Assembly: GCA_036365145.1 (NCBI GenBank)
Contig: JAEOAD010000005.1
Span: 5,809,001-5,873,000, forward strand
Origin: Orientallactaga sibirica
Lineage: Eukaryota; Chordata; Mammalia; Rodentia; Dipodidae
Reading direction: 5' to 3'
Length of the DNA: 64,000 nucleotides
Shown: positions 43,701 through 55,273 of the stretch, one piece after another
How the letters are laid out: the number at the start of each line of letters is the position of its first letter
How positions within the stretch are numbered: the first letter of the stretch is position 1
The notes under the pieces: generated by a model
Database searches by the model: none
The model's input: the letters and a program-made list of their open reading frames with translations, nothing else
Told to the model about the DNA's origin: nothing
Position numbers and translations under genes: made by a program

Positions 43701-44750
43701 TGTGGTGGCTTGATTCAGGTGTTCCCCATAAACTTAGGTGTTCTGAATGCTGGGTTCCCAGCTGATGGAGATTTGGAGATTAACGCCCCCTGGAGGCAGT
43801 GTGTTGTTGGGGGAGGGTGTGGTGGCTTGATTCAGGTGTTCCCCATAACCTTAGGTGTTCTGAATGCTAGGGTCCCAGCTGATGGAGATTTGGGGATTAA
43901 CGCCCCCTGGAGGCAGTGTGTTGTTGGGGGAGGGTGTGGTGGCTTGATTCAGGTGTTCCCCATAAACTTAGGTGTTCTGAATGCTAGGTTCCCAGCTGAT
44001 GGAGATTTGGGGATTAACGCCCCCTGGAGGCAGTGTGTTGCTGGGGGAGGGTGTGGTGGTTTGATTCAGGTGTTCCCCATAAACTTAGGTGTTCTGAATG
44101 CTAGGGTCCCAGCTGATGGAGATTTGGGGATTAACGCCCCTGGAGGGCACGTTGCTGGGGAGGGTGTGGTGGTTTGATTCAGGTGTTCCCCATAAACTTA
44201 GGTGTTGAATGCTAGGGTCCCAGCTGATGGAGATTTGGGGATTAACGCCCCCTGGAGGCAGTGTGTTGCTGGGGGAGGGTGTGGTGGTTTGATTCAGGTG
44301 TCCCCCATACACTCAGGTGTTCTGAATGCTAGGTTCCCAGCTGATGGAGATTTGGGGATTAACACCCCCTGGAGGCAGTGTGTTGCTGGGGGAGGGTGTG
44401 GTGGTTTGATTCAGGTGTCCCCCATACACTCAGGTGTTCTGAATGCTAGATTCCCAGCTGATGAAGATTTGGGGATTAACGCCCCCTGGAGGCAGTGTGT
44501 TTTGGGGGTCTGGCTTATGGGTGTTATAGCCAGTCTCCCCTTGCCAGTGTTGGCACACTCTCCTGTTGCTATTGTCTACCTTGAGAATGTTGGCCAGGAG
44601 GTGGTGTCCACCCTCTGCTCATGCCATCGTTTTCCCCTGCCATCATGGAGCTTCCCCTGGAGTCTGTAAACCAAAATAAACCTTTTATTTTCTCCCAAAG
44701 CTGCTCCTATTTGGGTGACGTCTGCCAGCAATGCAAACCTGCCTGTAACA
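43701..44750 (+). mobile_element. LTR (family A) expanded by internal tandem array
   Basis: Same family as 11489-11811 and 29252-29823, but about 1,050 bp instead of about 323. The excess is seven head-to-tail copies of the first 117 bp. The single 3' part (44504-44750) carries 'ccaaaataaaccttttattt' and ends 'ctgtaaca'. The resulting 155-codon frames are repeat artefacts. Confidence 0.8.
43711..44503. repeat. 117-bp tandem array, seven copies, in an LTR
   Basis: Copies begin at 43711, 43828, 43945, 44062, 44175, 44290 and 44407. Spacings are 117, 117, 117, 113, 115 and 117. Each holds 'tgattcaggtgt', 'ccagctgatg' and 'ctggaggcag'. Confidence 0.97.
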
Positions 44751-44790
44751 GTGCATTAGCATTAAGTGGAATCACATAATACCTGAGGCA

Positions 44791-44796
44791 TAAGCT

Positions 44797-44835
<39 letters not shown>

Positions 44836-44983
44836 TTTTGGGTTTTCAAGGTAGGGTCTTGCTTTATCCCAGGCTGACCTGGAATTCACTCTGTAGTCTC
44901 AGGGTGGCCTTGAACTCATGGTGATCCTCCTACCTCTGCCTCCTGAGTGCTGGGATTAAAGGAGTGCGCCACCATGCCTTGCA
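44791..44983 (-). mobile_element. B1 SINE with TTTA tail
   Basis: (ATTT)n at 44791-44838, then reverse B1 ending 'caccatgccttgcagc'. Confidence 0.95.
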
Positions 44984-44989
44984 GCATTT

Positions 44990-45430
44990 TGGCTTTTGGA
45001 AAATGCTTGTGTGAGATTGAAAATTTAAGACAGACCCAGGTAACAAGTCATGAGTATTGGCTCTAGAAGGAGACATGGCTGAAGACAGCCAGTGACCGAA
45101 GATGACTGCCGCGCATGATTACGAGACGCCTGCCTCTCCCGGCTCTCCTTTCCTTGCTGGAACTGTTTTACAGTGAGATAATTTTGCTTTCCTCTCCGTG
45201 ATGTCCAAGGACCAAAATCGACCCTTTCCTTTGGTGGCTAAGTTTGATGAGTGAAAGAGACATCTTTATTTGATCCATCCCCCTTCCTTCTCCTCTGAAG
45301 TGCCATAGTCCTTAGGCTTGCCTTCCTGACTCTGCCTTCAGCCCATGCTTCTGGAACCTTCTCTCCTGATATGCTGCCCCTTACTTCATGCACACTGTGA
45401 ACGTACATATAGATATATCCGTCATTGTGT
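44990..45430. other. unique sequence
   Basis: No repeat or coding signal recognised. Confidence 0.5.
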
Positions 45431-45540
45431 CAGGTATCTGTCTTGCCTACTATACTGTGAGTTCTCTAAGGATGGAGACGATAATTACCATGGTACCAAG
45501 CACAGCACTTGGGACACAGCAGTGACTCAGTAACTGGGGG
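45430..45540 (+). mobile_element. L2-like 3' end relic
   Basis: 'tatactgtgagttctctaag' and 'ccaagcacagcacttgggac' followed by 'gtgactcagtaa' recall the L2 3' end ('ctgtgagctccttgagg', 'cagtgcctggcacatag'). Confidence 0.45.
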
Positions 45541-45874
45541 GTTGGAACGAGCGACGCTTCTCAAATGCAGAGCCCTCGGTCTCCGTGATGAATGACACAC
45601 CCTGTTGCCACCATGAAGCTCAGTGCTGCAAGAATTATAGACTTGTCACCTTTACGTTGTTAAGCACGCGAAGGACTGGATGGGTAGATGAAAACAAGGT
45701 AGACTGATGTTGCAACTTGCACAAACATTTCACAATGGTCTAGATTTCGAGAAAGACAGAACAATCTGTCCACAGGGACTTTGCTGTGATACTGGGACGA
45801 CAAGGCCTGCAGTGTGCAGCATGACCAAGGCGTGGGCAGCCGGCTCTGTCTTCACACTTACTTCCGTTCTTCCA

Positions 45875-45985
45875 ATTCATACTCCATTTCCTCTTCTGTG
45901 AAATGGAAATAATTCTTGGGTTGATTTTAGGACTCAGTAATACCATGCACAAATCATTTAATTAGCGCTAGGTACACAGCAAGAG
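45875..45985 (+). mobile_element. MIR relic
   Basis: 'ccatttcctcttctgtgaaa', 'tggaaataattcttgg' and 'ttagcgctaggtacacagca' match the MIR core and 3' part. Confidence 0.6.
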
Positions 45986-46029
45986 CTTACTCACACATTC
46001 ATATTTAGTTACATATTGATTCCTTTAGA

Positions 46030-46165
46030 AAGTGTATGCATGTGGTGTGCACACATGTTGTATGTGTGTGGGTGCACATGTGTACATGTGTGCGAACATG
46101 TGTGCATGTGCATGTGGAGGCCAAAGGTTAATATCAGGTGTCTGCCTCAACTGCTTGCCACTTTA
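46030..46165 (-). mobile_element. B3-like SINE 3' part
   Basis: Alternating tgtg/catg sequence then 'gtggaggccaaaggttaata' and 'gtctgcctcaactgcttgcc'. Cut short by an A-run at 46166. Confidence 0.6.
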
Positions 46166-46185
46166 AAAAAAAAAATTACCACTTT

Positions 46186-46247
46186 TAAATATTTACTTAT
46201 TTATTTGCAACCAGAGAGAGAGAGAGAGAATGGGCAGGCACGCCAGC
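46186..46247 (-). mobile_element. B2-like SINE tail only
   Basis: 'tttacttatttatttgcaac', GA tract, 'gaatgggcaggcacgccagc', then unrelated sequence; most of the body is lost. Confidence 0.75.
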
Positions 46248-46336
46248 ACATCCAAAACAATGTCTCATACATCCTATACACAAGCAAAAATGTGCAAATA
46301 TGCATGGAAGTATATCCTTAAGAAAAGACAGTTATG

Positions 46337-46552
46337 GGGCTGGAGAAGTGGCTTAGCGCTTAAGGTGTTTGCCTGCAAAGCCTAAGGACACCGGTTTGAT
46401 TCCCCAGGATCCTTGTAAGCCAGATGCACAAGGGGACGCATGTGTCTGGAGTTCCTTTGCAGTGGCTGGAGGCCCTGGCACACCCATTCTGTCTCTCTGC
46501 CTCTTCCTCTTTCTTTCTCTCTTAAATAAATAAATAAATAAATAAAACATTT
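46337..46552 (+). mobile_element. B2-like SINE, short form
   Basis: Head 'ggggctggagaagtggctta', B-box-like 'ggtttgattcccc', tail (AAAT)n. TSD approximately 'acagttat' and 'agagttat'. Confidence 0.94.
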
Positions 46553-46582
46553 TAAAAAAGAGTTATTTCTAAATGTGAGTGG

Positions 46583-46745
46583 GCTGGGCGTGGTGGTGCA
46601 CACCTTTAATCCCAGCACTTGGGAGGCAAAGGTAGGAGGATTGCTGTGAGTTCAAGGCTACCCTGAGACTACAGAGTGAATTCTAGGTCAGCCTGAGCTA
46701 GAATAAGACCCTATCTCAAACAAACAAAACAAAACAAAACAAAAA
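46583..46745 (+). mobile_element. B1 SINE
   Basis: Sense B1 'ggctgggcgtggtggtgcac' with an (AAAAC)n tail at 46718-46742. Confidence 0.95.
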
Positions 46746-46814
46746 ATAAATTCTGAGTGGGATGGTGGTTCACTGATAAAATTGTGAAGTTAATTTAGTG
46801 TTGCTTTCTCTGTA

Positions 46815-46866
46815 GCCTCTGCCGCCCAAGTGCTGGGATTAAAGGCATGCGCCACCATGTCCAGCC
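46815..46866 (-). mobile_element. B1 5' end fragment
   Basis: Only 'cgcccaagtgctgggattaa' to 'caccatgtccagcc' remains. Confidence 0.88.
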
Positions 46867-46867
46867 T

Positions 46868-47935
46868 AGACTTTGCCTTTTTAAAAGCATTTACTTGAAT
46901 CTTATAAAAGAATATGGTAATTGTGAAAGTTTTTCAGTATGATTACATTTTGTAATCTAAAAATGTGGCTGGAGGATCTTTGTCAACCAGTGGAAAATCA
47001 GGAGTGGGAAGCCGTGGCCCTTGTTTTGGCATTCCATTCATCTTCTCCAGGAACCTTCTCCACTCAGTTCACTGCCAATCGTAAGCTGTTCTGTCCACGA
47101 TATGTTATGAAGTTTACTTTCAAGGCATTCCCTCGAGTTAGTAACAGAATTTTAGCCATTTTGAGAGTATTGCTGTTATGAAAATACTCATTTGACTGAG
47201 CAAAGAAAACACGATTAAAATGACAAACTACAGAATATGCTATGACATAATTTTATATCTTTTATTCTTACTTTGTATTGATAACTTCATTATATTCTCA
47301 AGTGTAATCATTTCACAGTTAAAAAAACCCACTTGGCTTATAAATCAGGCTACTTGGACTTAAAGAAAAAAAATTCACATAAAAGTTTGCATTAAGAGGA
47401 GATCAGCTCTTTTTCTCTCACATCAAACATCAGACACAACAGATTTCTGTAGCAATTCTCAATGAAATATAATCTTCCTAAAAGGAAGCCAGGAGAGCTG
47501 GCAGCTTACTAAGCTGTTCTCGAGGTAGAATTGTGATTATAAGTGAGATGGCTCTGAAGCTGCCTATTTCTACTTCTGAGCTGGGTCTCCATTTCCTTGG
47601 CTTGCCTTCAATTCCACTTTCATGAGTAGAATCTTCTTTCATCCCGGTCTCTGATTCCTTTTTTACCAAAACATTGGTCTACAGACAAACTTTAATTTCA
47701 GTAATATTTTCTTGTTGCAGATTTTTCTTGGTGTGAATTATTTCTTCCATCTTTATTCACATTTTAAATTTCAGCAGTAAATATTAAAGAAAATGCACTT
47801 TCCCCTGCACTTAAATATTTAATAAGTGGGAAAAGCAAGTCTTTAAGCAGAAAATAATTTATCAGTTCTTCAGTACTTCTAGGGCCATACATTTAATGCC
47901 TATGATGACTCATGTAAACCAGAAGTATAATAAAC
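46868..47935. other. unique block
   Basis: About 1.07 kb, AT-rich, no repeats or coding frames recognised. Confidence 0.5.
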
Positions 47936-47940
47936 ACTTC

Positions 47941-48103
47941 TTTTTTTTTTTTTTTTTTTTGGTTTTTTGAGGTAGGATCTCACTGTAGCCCAGGCTAACC
48001 TGGAATTCACTGTGTAGTCTCAGGGTGGCCTTGAACTCATGGCGATCCTTCTACCTCTGCCTCGTGAGTGCTGGGATTCAAGGTGTGCCCCACCATGCCT
48101 GGC
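47941..48103 (-). mobile_element. B1 SINE
   Basis: T-run start, reverse B1 to 'caccatgcctggca'. TSD 'ataaacact' upstream and 'ataaacacta' downstream. Confidence 0.95.
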
Positions 48104-48364
48104 ATAAACACTATTTAACAATCTCAGTAAAGAATTCTGTGAAGAATTTTGTCTTTGAGACTGAGAGGCATATATGAGAAATGGCTGAAACTCTGAGGAG
48201 TGTTGGGAAATAAGCTTTGTGTCTTTAGACTGACTAGGAAGGAACTCACAAACCTCTTGCCTCGGCCACGTCCACAGCACCCTCAGTCCTAGCATTACAG
48301 TTCTGTAGCATCACACCCAGCTAAGATATTATTCTCTTAATTTTATCTTTCTATTCTTTTAGTG

Positions 48365-48705
48365 GGTGGAGGCCCATGGATCCCACGTGCTCTGTGCTCC
48401 CACGTGTGGAGACCAGAGGAGAATGCTGGGATCCTCTTTTGGTCTTCTGCATTGTCTCCTTACAGCACTGATATCATTGAACCTGGGGGTGCCAGTGTTT
48501 TTCTTTTTTTTTTTTTTCAGTCACACTGGCTGACCAGTGAACCCTACTGATTCCTGTCTCCACCTCTTCTCCCCCGCCCCTGCCTTAGGACTGGAGTTAC
48601 GCTTGCATATGGCCATGCTCAGATTTTATGTGGGTGCTGGGACTCTCATTCAGGTCCTCATACTTCTACAGCAAGCAAGTGCTATTACCTTCTCCCCAGT
48701 CCAAA
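48365..48705 (-). mobile_element. B3-like SINE, diverged
   Basis: 'cccacgtgtggagaccagag', 'tgacctgtgaaccctactga'-like middle, 'tttatgtgggtgctgggact' and 'agcaagtgctattaccttct' in reversed B3 order. A T-run interrupts it at about 48508. Confidence 0.55.
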
Positions 48706-49250
48706 TTTTATCTTTTGTTAGTGCTTGTGAATTTTACTCATATGGCCTTTCTTTCCAGAGACCAGGGATGGTGAGCTAGATATGTATAATATTTAAATGA
48801 GATACATTCAGACTATCCATAAACATAGACAATTTGCTTTTCAACAATGGCACCGTCTCTGATGGACAGTTGTTTTTCACTGGAAAGAAGATGCCCTCCT
48901 CATAATGAGTGATTGTTAGAAAATCAAATAGGAAGTATGGATTATTTGTAAACCTGAACATTCAGGAAGTGTTCTCACTGCTAGCTTAACTCTGCCCTCT
49001 TGTGTGTGCAGGGTGCATGATATGGGGCCATGAATTTCACTGAAAACAAGGCAGATGCAGTGTTTCTCCTTAAAGGATTAAAAAAAAAAATCACGTATGG
49101 GCAAAAAACTCTTGATCTTATAGAGAAAATTATCATTGTATTCATCCCATAATTACAAAAAATCCTTCTACTGAAAAATCACAAACTGCATTCACACCAG
49201 CTTCAGGAACAGAACATCTTTCTAGAATCAGTATCAATTTCAAAGTATAT
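48706..49250. other. unique block
   Basis: Nothing recognised. Confidence 0.5.
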
Positions 49251-49260
49251 ATATATTTTT

Positions 49261-49438
49261 TTATTTTATTTTATTTTATTTATTTATTTTTTTTGGTTTT
49301 GCAAGGTAGGGTCTCACTCTGGCCCAGGCTGACCTGGAATTAACTATGTAGTCTCAGGGTGACCTTGAACTCTTGGAGATCCTCCTACCTCTGCCTCCCG
49401 AGTGCTGGGATTAAAGGCGTGCGCCACCACGCCCGGCT
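49261..49438 (-). mobile_element. B1 SINE
   Basis: T/TTTTA-rich tail, close to consensus to 'caccacgcccggct'. 'tatatatattttt' on both sides is a probable TSD. Confidence 0.95.
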
Positions 49439-49454
49439 TATATATATATATTTT

Positions 49455-49525
49455 TAATTATTAATTTTTTTATTGACACCTTCTATACTTACATACAAAA
49501 TTTTTTTTAATTATTAATTTTTTAA
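49455..49525 (-). mobile_element. L1 3' terminus, antisense
   Basis: 'ttattgacaccttctatact' plus 'tacatacaaaa' is the complement of the L1 end at 25.0 kb; only the last 60-70 bp are present. Confidence 0.7.
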
Positions 49526-49769
49526 TCAAAGTACATATATCTTAAGGATACATTTATGCAGTCTACCAAATAGTGAAGAAGGTTAAATGTGAATCTGCAC
49601 TCAAATGGTTCTTGGGGTGGCTGTCTGTGCCATCATTTTCAGGTCGTACTCACTCAAAGAAAACAACTTTTTTCACTTAAAATTCCAGTTCAACAGAAGA
49701 TATTGTTATTATTCTAATATAGTGACCATAATTCCTTTAGGTACTAAATAACTGTTAAATTATTTTCTT

Positions 49770-50115
49770 TGTATGTGTGTGTGTATGGATGTGTATGTGT
49801 GGTGTGCATGGGTGTGTGCACACACATGGTGTGAGCGGAGGCCAGAGGTTGATGGTAGATGTCTTTCTTGATTGCTGTCCTCTTTATTTTACTGAAGCAC
49901 AGTCTCTCACTTGAGCCAACAGCTCATAGATTTAGCTAGTCTAGCTAGCCAGATTGCTCTAGGGATTTCTTGTCTTTGCCTCTTGCGTGCTAGGATTATA
50001 GGCATCCTGCAGCCTTCAAGCCCACCTGGAATTTACATGGTGTTGGGGATCTTAACCCTGGTTTTCATGCTTATGTGGTAAGCACTTTATCTACTACGCC
50101 ATCTCATCAGTCCCT
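49770..50115 (-). mobile_element. B3 SINE
   Basis: 'gagcggaggccagaggttga', 'agatttagctagtctagcta', 'gctaggattataggcatcct' and 'taagcactttatctactacg' are well ordered. This is the clearest B3 in the window. Confidence 0.75.
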
Positions 50116-50173
50116 CTTAAATACTTTTAAAATCAATTGTTTTTTTTTTTTTACATAAAAAATATTAATAGTG

Positions 50174-50318
50174 AGCCAGGCATGGTGGCACATGCCTTTA
50201 ATCCCAGCACTCGGGAGGCAGAGGTAGGAGGATTGACGTGAGTTTGAGGCCACCCTGAGACTACATGGTGAATTCCAGGTCAGCCTGGGCTAGAGTGAGA
50301 CCCTACCTCAGAAAACTA
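50174..50318 (+). mobile_element. B1 SINE
   Basis: Sense B1 'agccaggcatggtggcacat' to 'gtgagaccctacctcagaaa'; the tail has turned into (AT)n. Confidence 0.95.
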
Positions 50319-51413
50319 ATATATATATATATATGGTGTATTATTTGTGCTGTGGTAGAAATAAAATGTACAACTTCAATAACACAAAGAAGGGAGATGC
50401 TGCAAGCAAAGCTATCCTATTGAAAAGTTACTTCTTCGCATGTGAAGCTACATACCATGATGTCAAGGTGGACTGAAGTGTATAATGCCATCTCTTCATA
50501 TGTATATTTAAGTGTATTCTTTAAATGTGCATCAATAAGCATATATTCATTAATTATATGATTATATAAAGGGAGGCTGTCAAAAACCTAATCGAATAGA
50601 TATAGAACAAAGTACTAAAAATGCTAGGTTAATCCAAAATAATTAGGGCTACAACAACTAAATCAGAAGAAATAGCTAGAAAATATATAACAAGAATGAT
50701 ATAATTAAGTATAACCATCAATAATTGTGTTCAGTCCAAATATGTCAAAAACTCTACATAAAGGGCATACTGTCAAATTAGTTCTTTAAAAAAAACAATA
50801 TACACCTATATGCTCTTTATGAGAGATTCTAATATATATAAAATGGATCAAATGGAAAAATTTGGAAAATGGTATGTCATGCAAATTCTAAGCATGAAGG
50901 ACATTCTAACATGTGTCATCTCAAAAATGAACTTCAGGAAGAGACATATTGTTAGAAGTAAAGAAAATTTATCTGTAGTGACCAAAGGGCCAGCTTATCA
51001 GGAACATAACACAATACAAAGAACATACATGCATTATAACAGATTCAAACCATACAAAGTAAAAATTGACCAGACTAAAAGAAAAAGAAAAGCTGACAAC
51101 AATTGCTAGAGATTTTCTTACTCAAGCTCAATATAAATAGGACACACATATAAAAACCATTTAAATTGATTGCATAGCTCAATAGTAAGCAATGAAATGA
51201 TCTTAAACATTATACCAAATAACCATATAAAACATATTCTTTGCACAGCCATGAAAATGAACCACATGCCAGATCCTAAAGGACATACTGACCAAAATCT
51301 CAGGACGAAGAAATGCAGCCTGCCACTCAGAACGTGACATAATTAATCTAGAGATCAATGATAACATAAAACTAGACAAAGTACAAATACCGAGAACTGA
51401 AATAACCTAGAAG

Positions 51414-51589
51414 TACCCGGATTCAATTCCCCAGGACCCACGTAAAGCCAGATGCACGAGGTGGTACATGTTCCTGTAGTTTGTCTGCAGTGGCTAGAGG
51501 CCCTGGCATGCCTATTCACTCTCCCTTTCTCTTTTTCTGTGTCTCTTTCTCTCTCAAATAAACAAATAAATAATTTTTTTAAAAAAGAT
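51414..51589 (+). mobile_element. B2-like SINE, 5'-truncated
   Basis: It begins at the B-box area 'ggattcaattccccagg'; the head is missing. The CT tract and AAATAAA-type end are complete. Confidence 0.92.
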
Positions 51590-51659
51590 TTAAGAGAAGA
51601 AAAGTATCTTAGTTAGAAATTAAATCCAGAGTTATAGAAGAAAACAGGTAATAAACTTT

Positions 51660-51785
51660 AAATTATAAAGACATCAGATGCATGTCCCCCCTTCTCTCTT
51701 TCCTTCTCTCTCTTCCTTTGCATGCACCCTTTCCCCAATCTCTCTTTCTCCATCTCTTCCCCCTTCTCTCTCTACCCCTCATTAC
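51660..51785. repeat. pyrimidine tract
   Basis: C/T-rich sequence after 'atcagatgcatgtcccccct'; it could be the remains of a sense SINE CT tract that expanded. Confidence 0.6.
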
Positions 51786-51889
51786 AGTAAAGTTTGTAAA
51801 CCAAAAAAGAAAACCAATGAAGCAAATTGATAAATTTGATATGCAAAGAAAAACCGATTAGAATTTATTATTTAACCCTGTTCTTTTTT

Positions 51890-52118
51890 ATTTTATACTT
51901 ATTTATTTGACACAGAGAGAGAGAGAGAGAGAGAGAAGGAGAGGGAGAGAGAGGGAGAATATGAATGGGCATGCCAGAGCCTCCAGCCACTGCAAAGGAA
52001 CTCCAGATGCATGAATCCCCTTGTGCATCTGGCTAAAGTGGATCCTGGGGAATCGAACCTGGGTTCTTTGGTTTTGCAGGCAAACACCTTAACCGTTAAG
52101 CCATCTCTCCAGCCCTAG
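51890..52118 (-). mobile_element. B2-like SINE, short form
   Basis: GA tract, standard body, head 'catctctccagccc' followed by 'tagccctagccctat'. TSD 'accctgttctt' upstream and 'gccctattctt' downstream. Confidence 0.93.
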
Positions 52119-52528
52119 CCCTAGCCCTATTCTTGTACTCCACATAAACACCCTAAAGCAAAACCCAACTAACAAGAAAGCACAGATTACCAATACCAAG
52201 CAGTACAAAGACTGTAGAGCACTGTGGACGACTTTGCGCAAGGGAAAACATCCATGAAGTTAGAAAAGGTATAAAACAAGTGTGAGAAGAAACAGATGAT
52301 GCATGTAGCTACACTAAATTATTTTAATTAAAATAATGCTGTAAAAATTATCAGGCCCGTATAGCATCACTAATGAATTCTACTAAAATACTTGAGGAAG
52401 AATTCATACATATTTCCCACAAAGTATATCAGAATGCAAAGGAGAAAGTATATTTTGCAACTCCCATGAGCCCATTATATCTTGACATCAATACCTGGAC
52501 AAGGACATTACAAGGAAAGAGACTTTTT

Positions 52529-52572
52529 AAAAAAAATATTTCATTTTTATTTATTTATTTATTTGAGAGAAA

Positions 52573-52612
<40 letters not shown>

Positions 52613-52760
52613 GCACGCCAGGGCCTCCAGTCTCTGCAAATGAACTCCAGATGCGTATGCCCCCTTGTGCATCTGTCTTATGTGGGTCCTGGGGAGTCGA
52701 ACCTGGGTCCTTTGGCTTTGCAGGCAAACACCTTAACTGCTAAGCCATCTCTCCAGCTCC
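52529..52760 (-). mobile_element. B2-like SINE, short form
   Basis: (GA)n at 52575-52608. TSD 'ggaaagagacttttta' and 'ggaaggaaacttttta' with host L1 sequence continuing after it. Confidence 0.95.
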
Positions 52761-53111
52761 AGGAAGGAAACTTTTTAACCAGTATTCCTCTTGTAATCAG
52801 ACTGAAAAATTCTCAAAAAAGCTACAAATCAAACCCTCCATTATTATAAATGAATAATTCATTTGACCAAGTTGGGCTTATCCCAGGAATGTGTAATTTA
52901 CCACAGATAAGGACAAAGGGGTTAAAAATAAACAAATGTCGGTTTTGAAGTGAAAGCCTGAGAAAATCCAACCTATACTCATTACAAAAAACATTTTCAG
53001 CAAAGTAGGAATTGAAAGAACTATTTACTTCCAAAGGAACATTGTGGAATAGAGGGCAGGGGTGGGTGGAAAGAATGTAACAGACATCCCACCATCAAAA
53101 GCCAGAGGCTT

Positions 53112-53334
53112 GGACTGGAGAGATGGTGGCTCAGCAGTTAAGGCAGTTTCCTGCAAAGCCTAATGACCTGAGTTTGATTCCTCAGTAGCCACGTAAAGCC
53201 AGCTGCGCAGTAGTGCACGTCACTGGAGTTCCTTTGCAGTGGCTGGAGGCCCTGGAGCACCCAGTCTTTCTGCCTCTCTCATTTTCTTCTCTATCTCCCT
53301 CTGCTTGCAAATAAATAAAAAAATATATTTTTAA
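53112..53334 (+). mobile_element. B2-like SINE, short form
   Basis: The head has a 3-bp insertion ('gagatggtggctcag'). TSD 'aaaagccagaggc' and 'aaaagccagaagc'. Confidence 0.95.
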
Positions 53335-53348
53335 AAAGCCAGAAGCCC

Positions 53349-55020
53349 ATAGCTCTAACCTTGTTTTCCATCTATACTTCTTTTTTGTTTCCCCGGTTTC
53401 TCTCTTTCACTAAAAGGACCTTTGTGGTTATCTGGGTCCCACCTAGAAATTCCAGGACAATTTCCCCACCTCAACCTGACCATGTCTGCAAAGGTGCTTT
53501 TGCTATGTCACATAGCAGAACTACAAGCTCCAGGAATACAGGTGATTTTTTCTACTCATCACCCCTGGGTAGAAGTGGGGTATTAGAAAGGAGGCATTTT
53601 CCAAATCATAAGCATGTTTCAGCACAACGTGGACCTTTCTGAGTGGTTTAGGGTCTCACTCCAGCGGATATTGAGATCAGCTGGGGATGCAGTTGAAGGC
53701 CATGGGTCCCCTGGCTCAGCATATTTTGACTTTTCTAAGGTTGTTGGGAGAATTTTGAAGTTGCTACAGAACAGAGTCAAAGGTGCTAGATCTGTACAGA
53801 ATCTCAGGGGAAGTTGTGACCCTACACCACTTGCTTTGGGAATTTAAAATGTGAAAATGTCCATTTGAAAACAATACAACAAAAGACTGGTGTTGCCCTA
53901 CCGGAAGCATACGTTGAAGTATATAGTGTTCTCTTGTTGCTATATGAAGAGTGATGTTTGGAAAGCGGTGGCACACAGTCTCTATGCATTACCTTCCAGA
54001 AACCTGTATTTATTAACTTGTCTTTTGAGCCAGATGAATAGATAGACTGTCTGGAGTTTGCTGCCAATCAAAATGTTTTGGAGTTACAGACACCAAATTC
54101 AAGGCTGGCACCTGGTCAGCCAATTAACATGTAAAAATTTTACATTCCACGGAGATAACATTGAACCTTTGAAATCCATTTGGATTCAAGCGGGATTTTT
54201 CTAGGCAACCTTAAAAGAATGCCTTTTTGGTTATCTTACACTGAAAAGAATTTATTTCTGCGCCTATTTTCAACCTTGGACTTTATTTAATGCATGTCTT
54301 CCTAGTTTACTCTTTGAAATTCTGTCTCTTGTACTTATTTAAACACTCCAGCCATATTTTCAGAATTTTCTGCATTAGCATGACTAATTGAGAAGCATTG
54401 CATATTCATGGCTATAGGAACAGGGTTTCATTCAGAAAGAAGCGTGTGAGAAATGCAGGCCCGAGGACTCTACCTGTTAATGAAAGAACTCGGGAGTTCG
54501 TGTCTTTGACAAGGACGCCGAGTAAATGCTCTTCAGCGGTTTTCCCTTTGCGGCTTGTTTTGTCACCACGTTATTTCAAAGTTGCATCTGTACAGCGTCC
54601 ATCACTATGTAACTTTTAAAAAGACTGGTTTCTAATTACACTCATACATTTTGTTTCATAACTTATGAGATCCCTGCCACTGTTTGAGTGATAAAACTTA
54701 ACACCATTCTGTCAATATTACTTTCACATGTAACGGGGATGTTTTTATTCTCAGTATGACAACACACTGTGTGCCGTATCTTTCACATCTTGTTGTGTAA
54801 AGCTCCTTTTGGGGAGATTCTTCTATCCAACTGGTATAAGACCTTAGAAATGCTACTTGCTGAATATGATTAATTTCTAAGAACCTAATACTGCTATTGG
54901 AATATCTAAAGACTCTTGCTCCTAACTGAAGAATGGGTGAGTCTGCTTTTCCTGCTATGAAGGAATGTGGAAATCATACTTGATTAGGCAAGGATGCAGC
55001 CACACGTGGAGCCATCAGGT
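53349..55020. other. longest repeat-free block
   Basis: About 1.67 kb with no recognised repeat. 54400-54620 has more CpG than its surroundings. Short frames occur but show no known domains. Confidence 0.55.
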
Positions 55021-55031
55021 GGTTTTCACTT

Positions 55032-55077
55032 TATTTTATTTTCATTTATTTATTTGAGAGAGAGATATAGAAATAGG

Positions 55078-55126
<49 letters not shown>

Positions 55127-55273
55127 GGCACCAGGGCCTCTAGCCACTGCAAACAAACTCCAGATGCATGAGCCCCCTTGTGCATCTGGCTTACGTGGGT
55201 CCTGGATAGTTGAACCTGGGTCCTTTGGCTTTGCAGGCAAGCACCTTAACCGCTAAGCCAATCTCTCCAGCCC
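55032..55273 (-). mobile_element. B2-like SINE with long GA tract
   Basis: A pure (GA)n run of about 42 bp at 55082-55123. Head 'ccaatctctccagccc' has one extra A. TSD 'ttttcactt' at 55023 and 55279. Confidence 0.95.

Larger units (their letters stand above)
50560..53040 (+). mobile_element. L1 ORF2 relic, sense, multiply interrupted
   Basis: 'gaaaatggtatgtcatgcaa', 'aatctagagatcaatgataa' (end of the endonuclease region), 'caggcccgtatagcatcact' and 'gaccaagttgggcttatccc' (reverse-transcriptase region) lie in L1 ORF2 order. Stops and indels are frequent. SINEs interrupt it at 51414, 51890 and 52529. A 158-codon frame at 52373 is part relic, part SINE. Confidence 0.75.

Noticed and set aside
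43710..44669. Two 155-codon frames with a 39-residue repeat
   Set aside because: They are produced by the 117-bp tandem array in an LTR, whose period is a multiple of three.
52373..52849. 158-codon plus-strand frame
   Set aside because: It joins degraded L1 ORF2 sequence to a GA tract and a SINE body.
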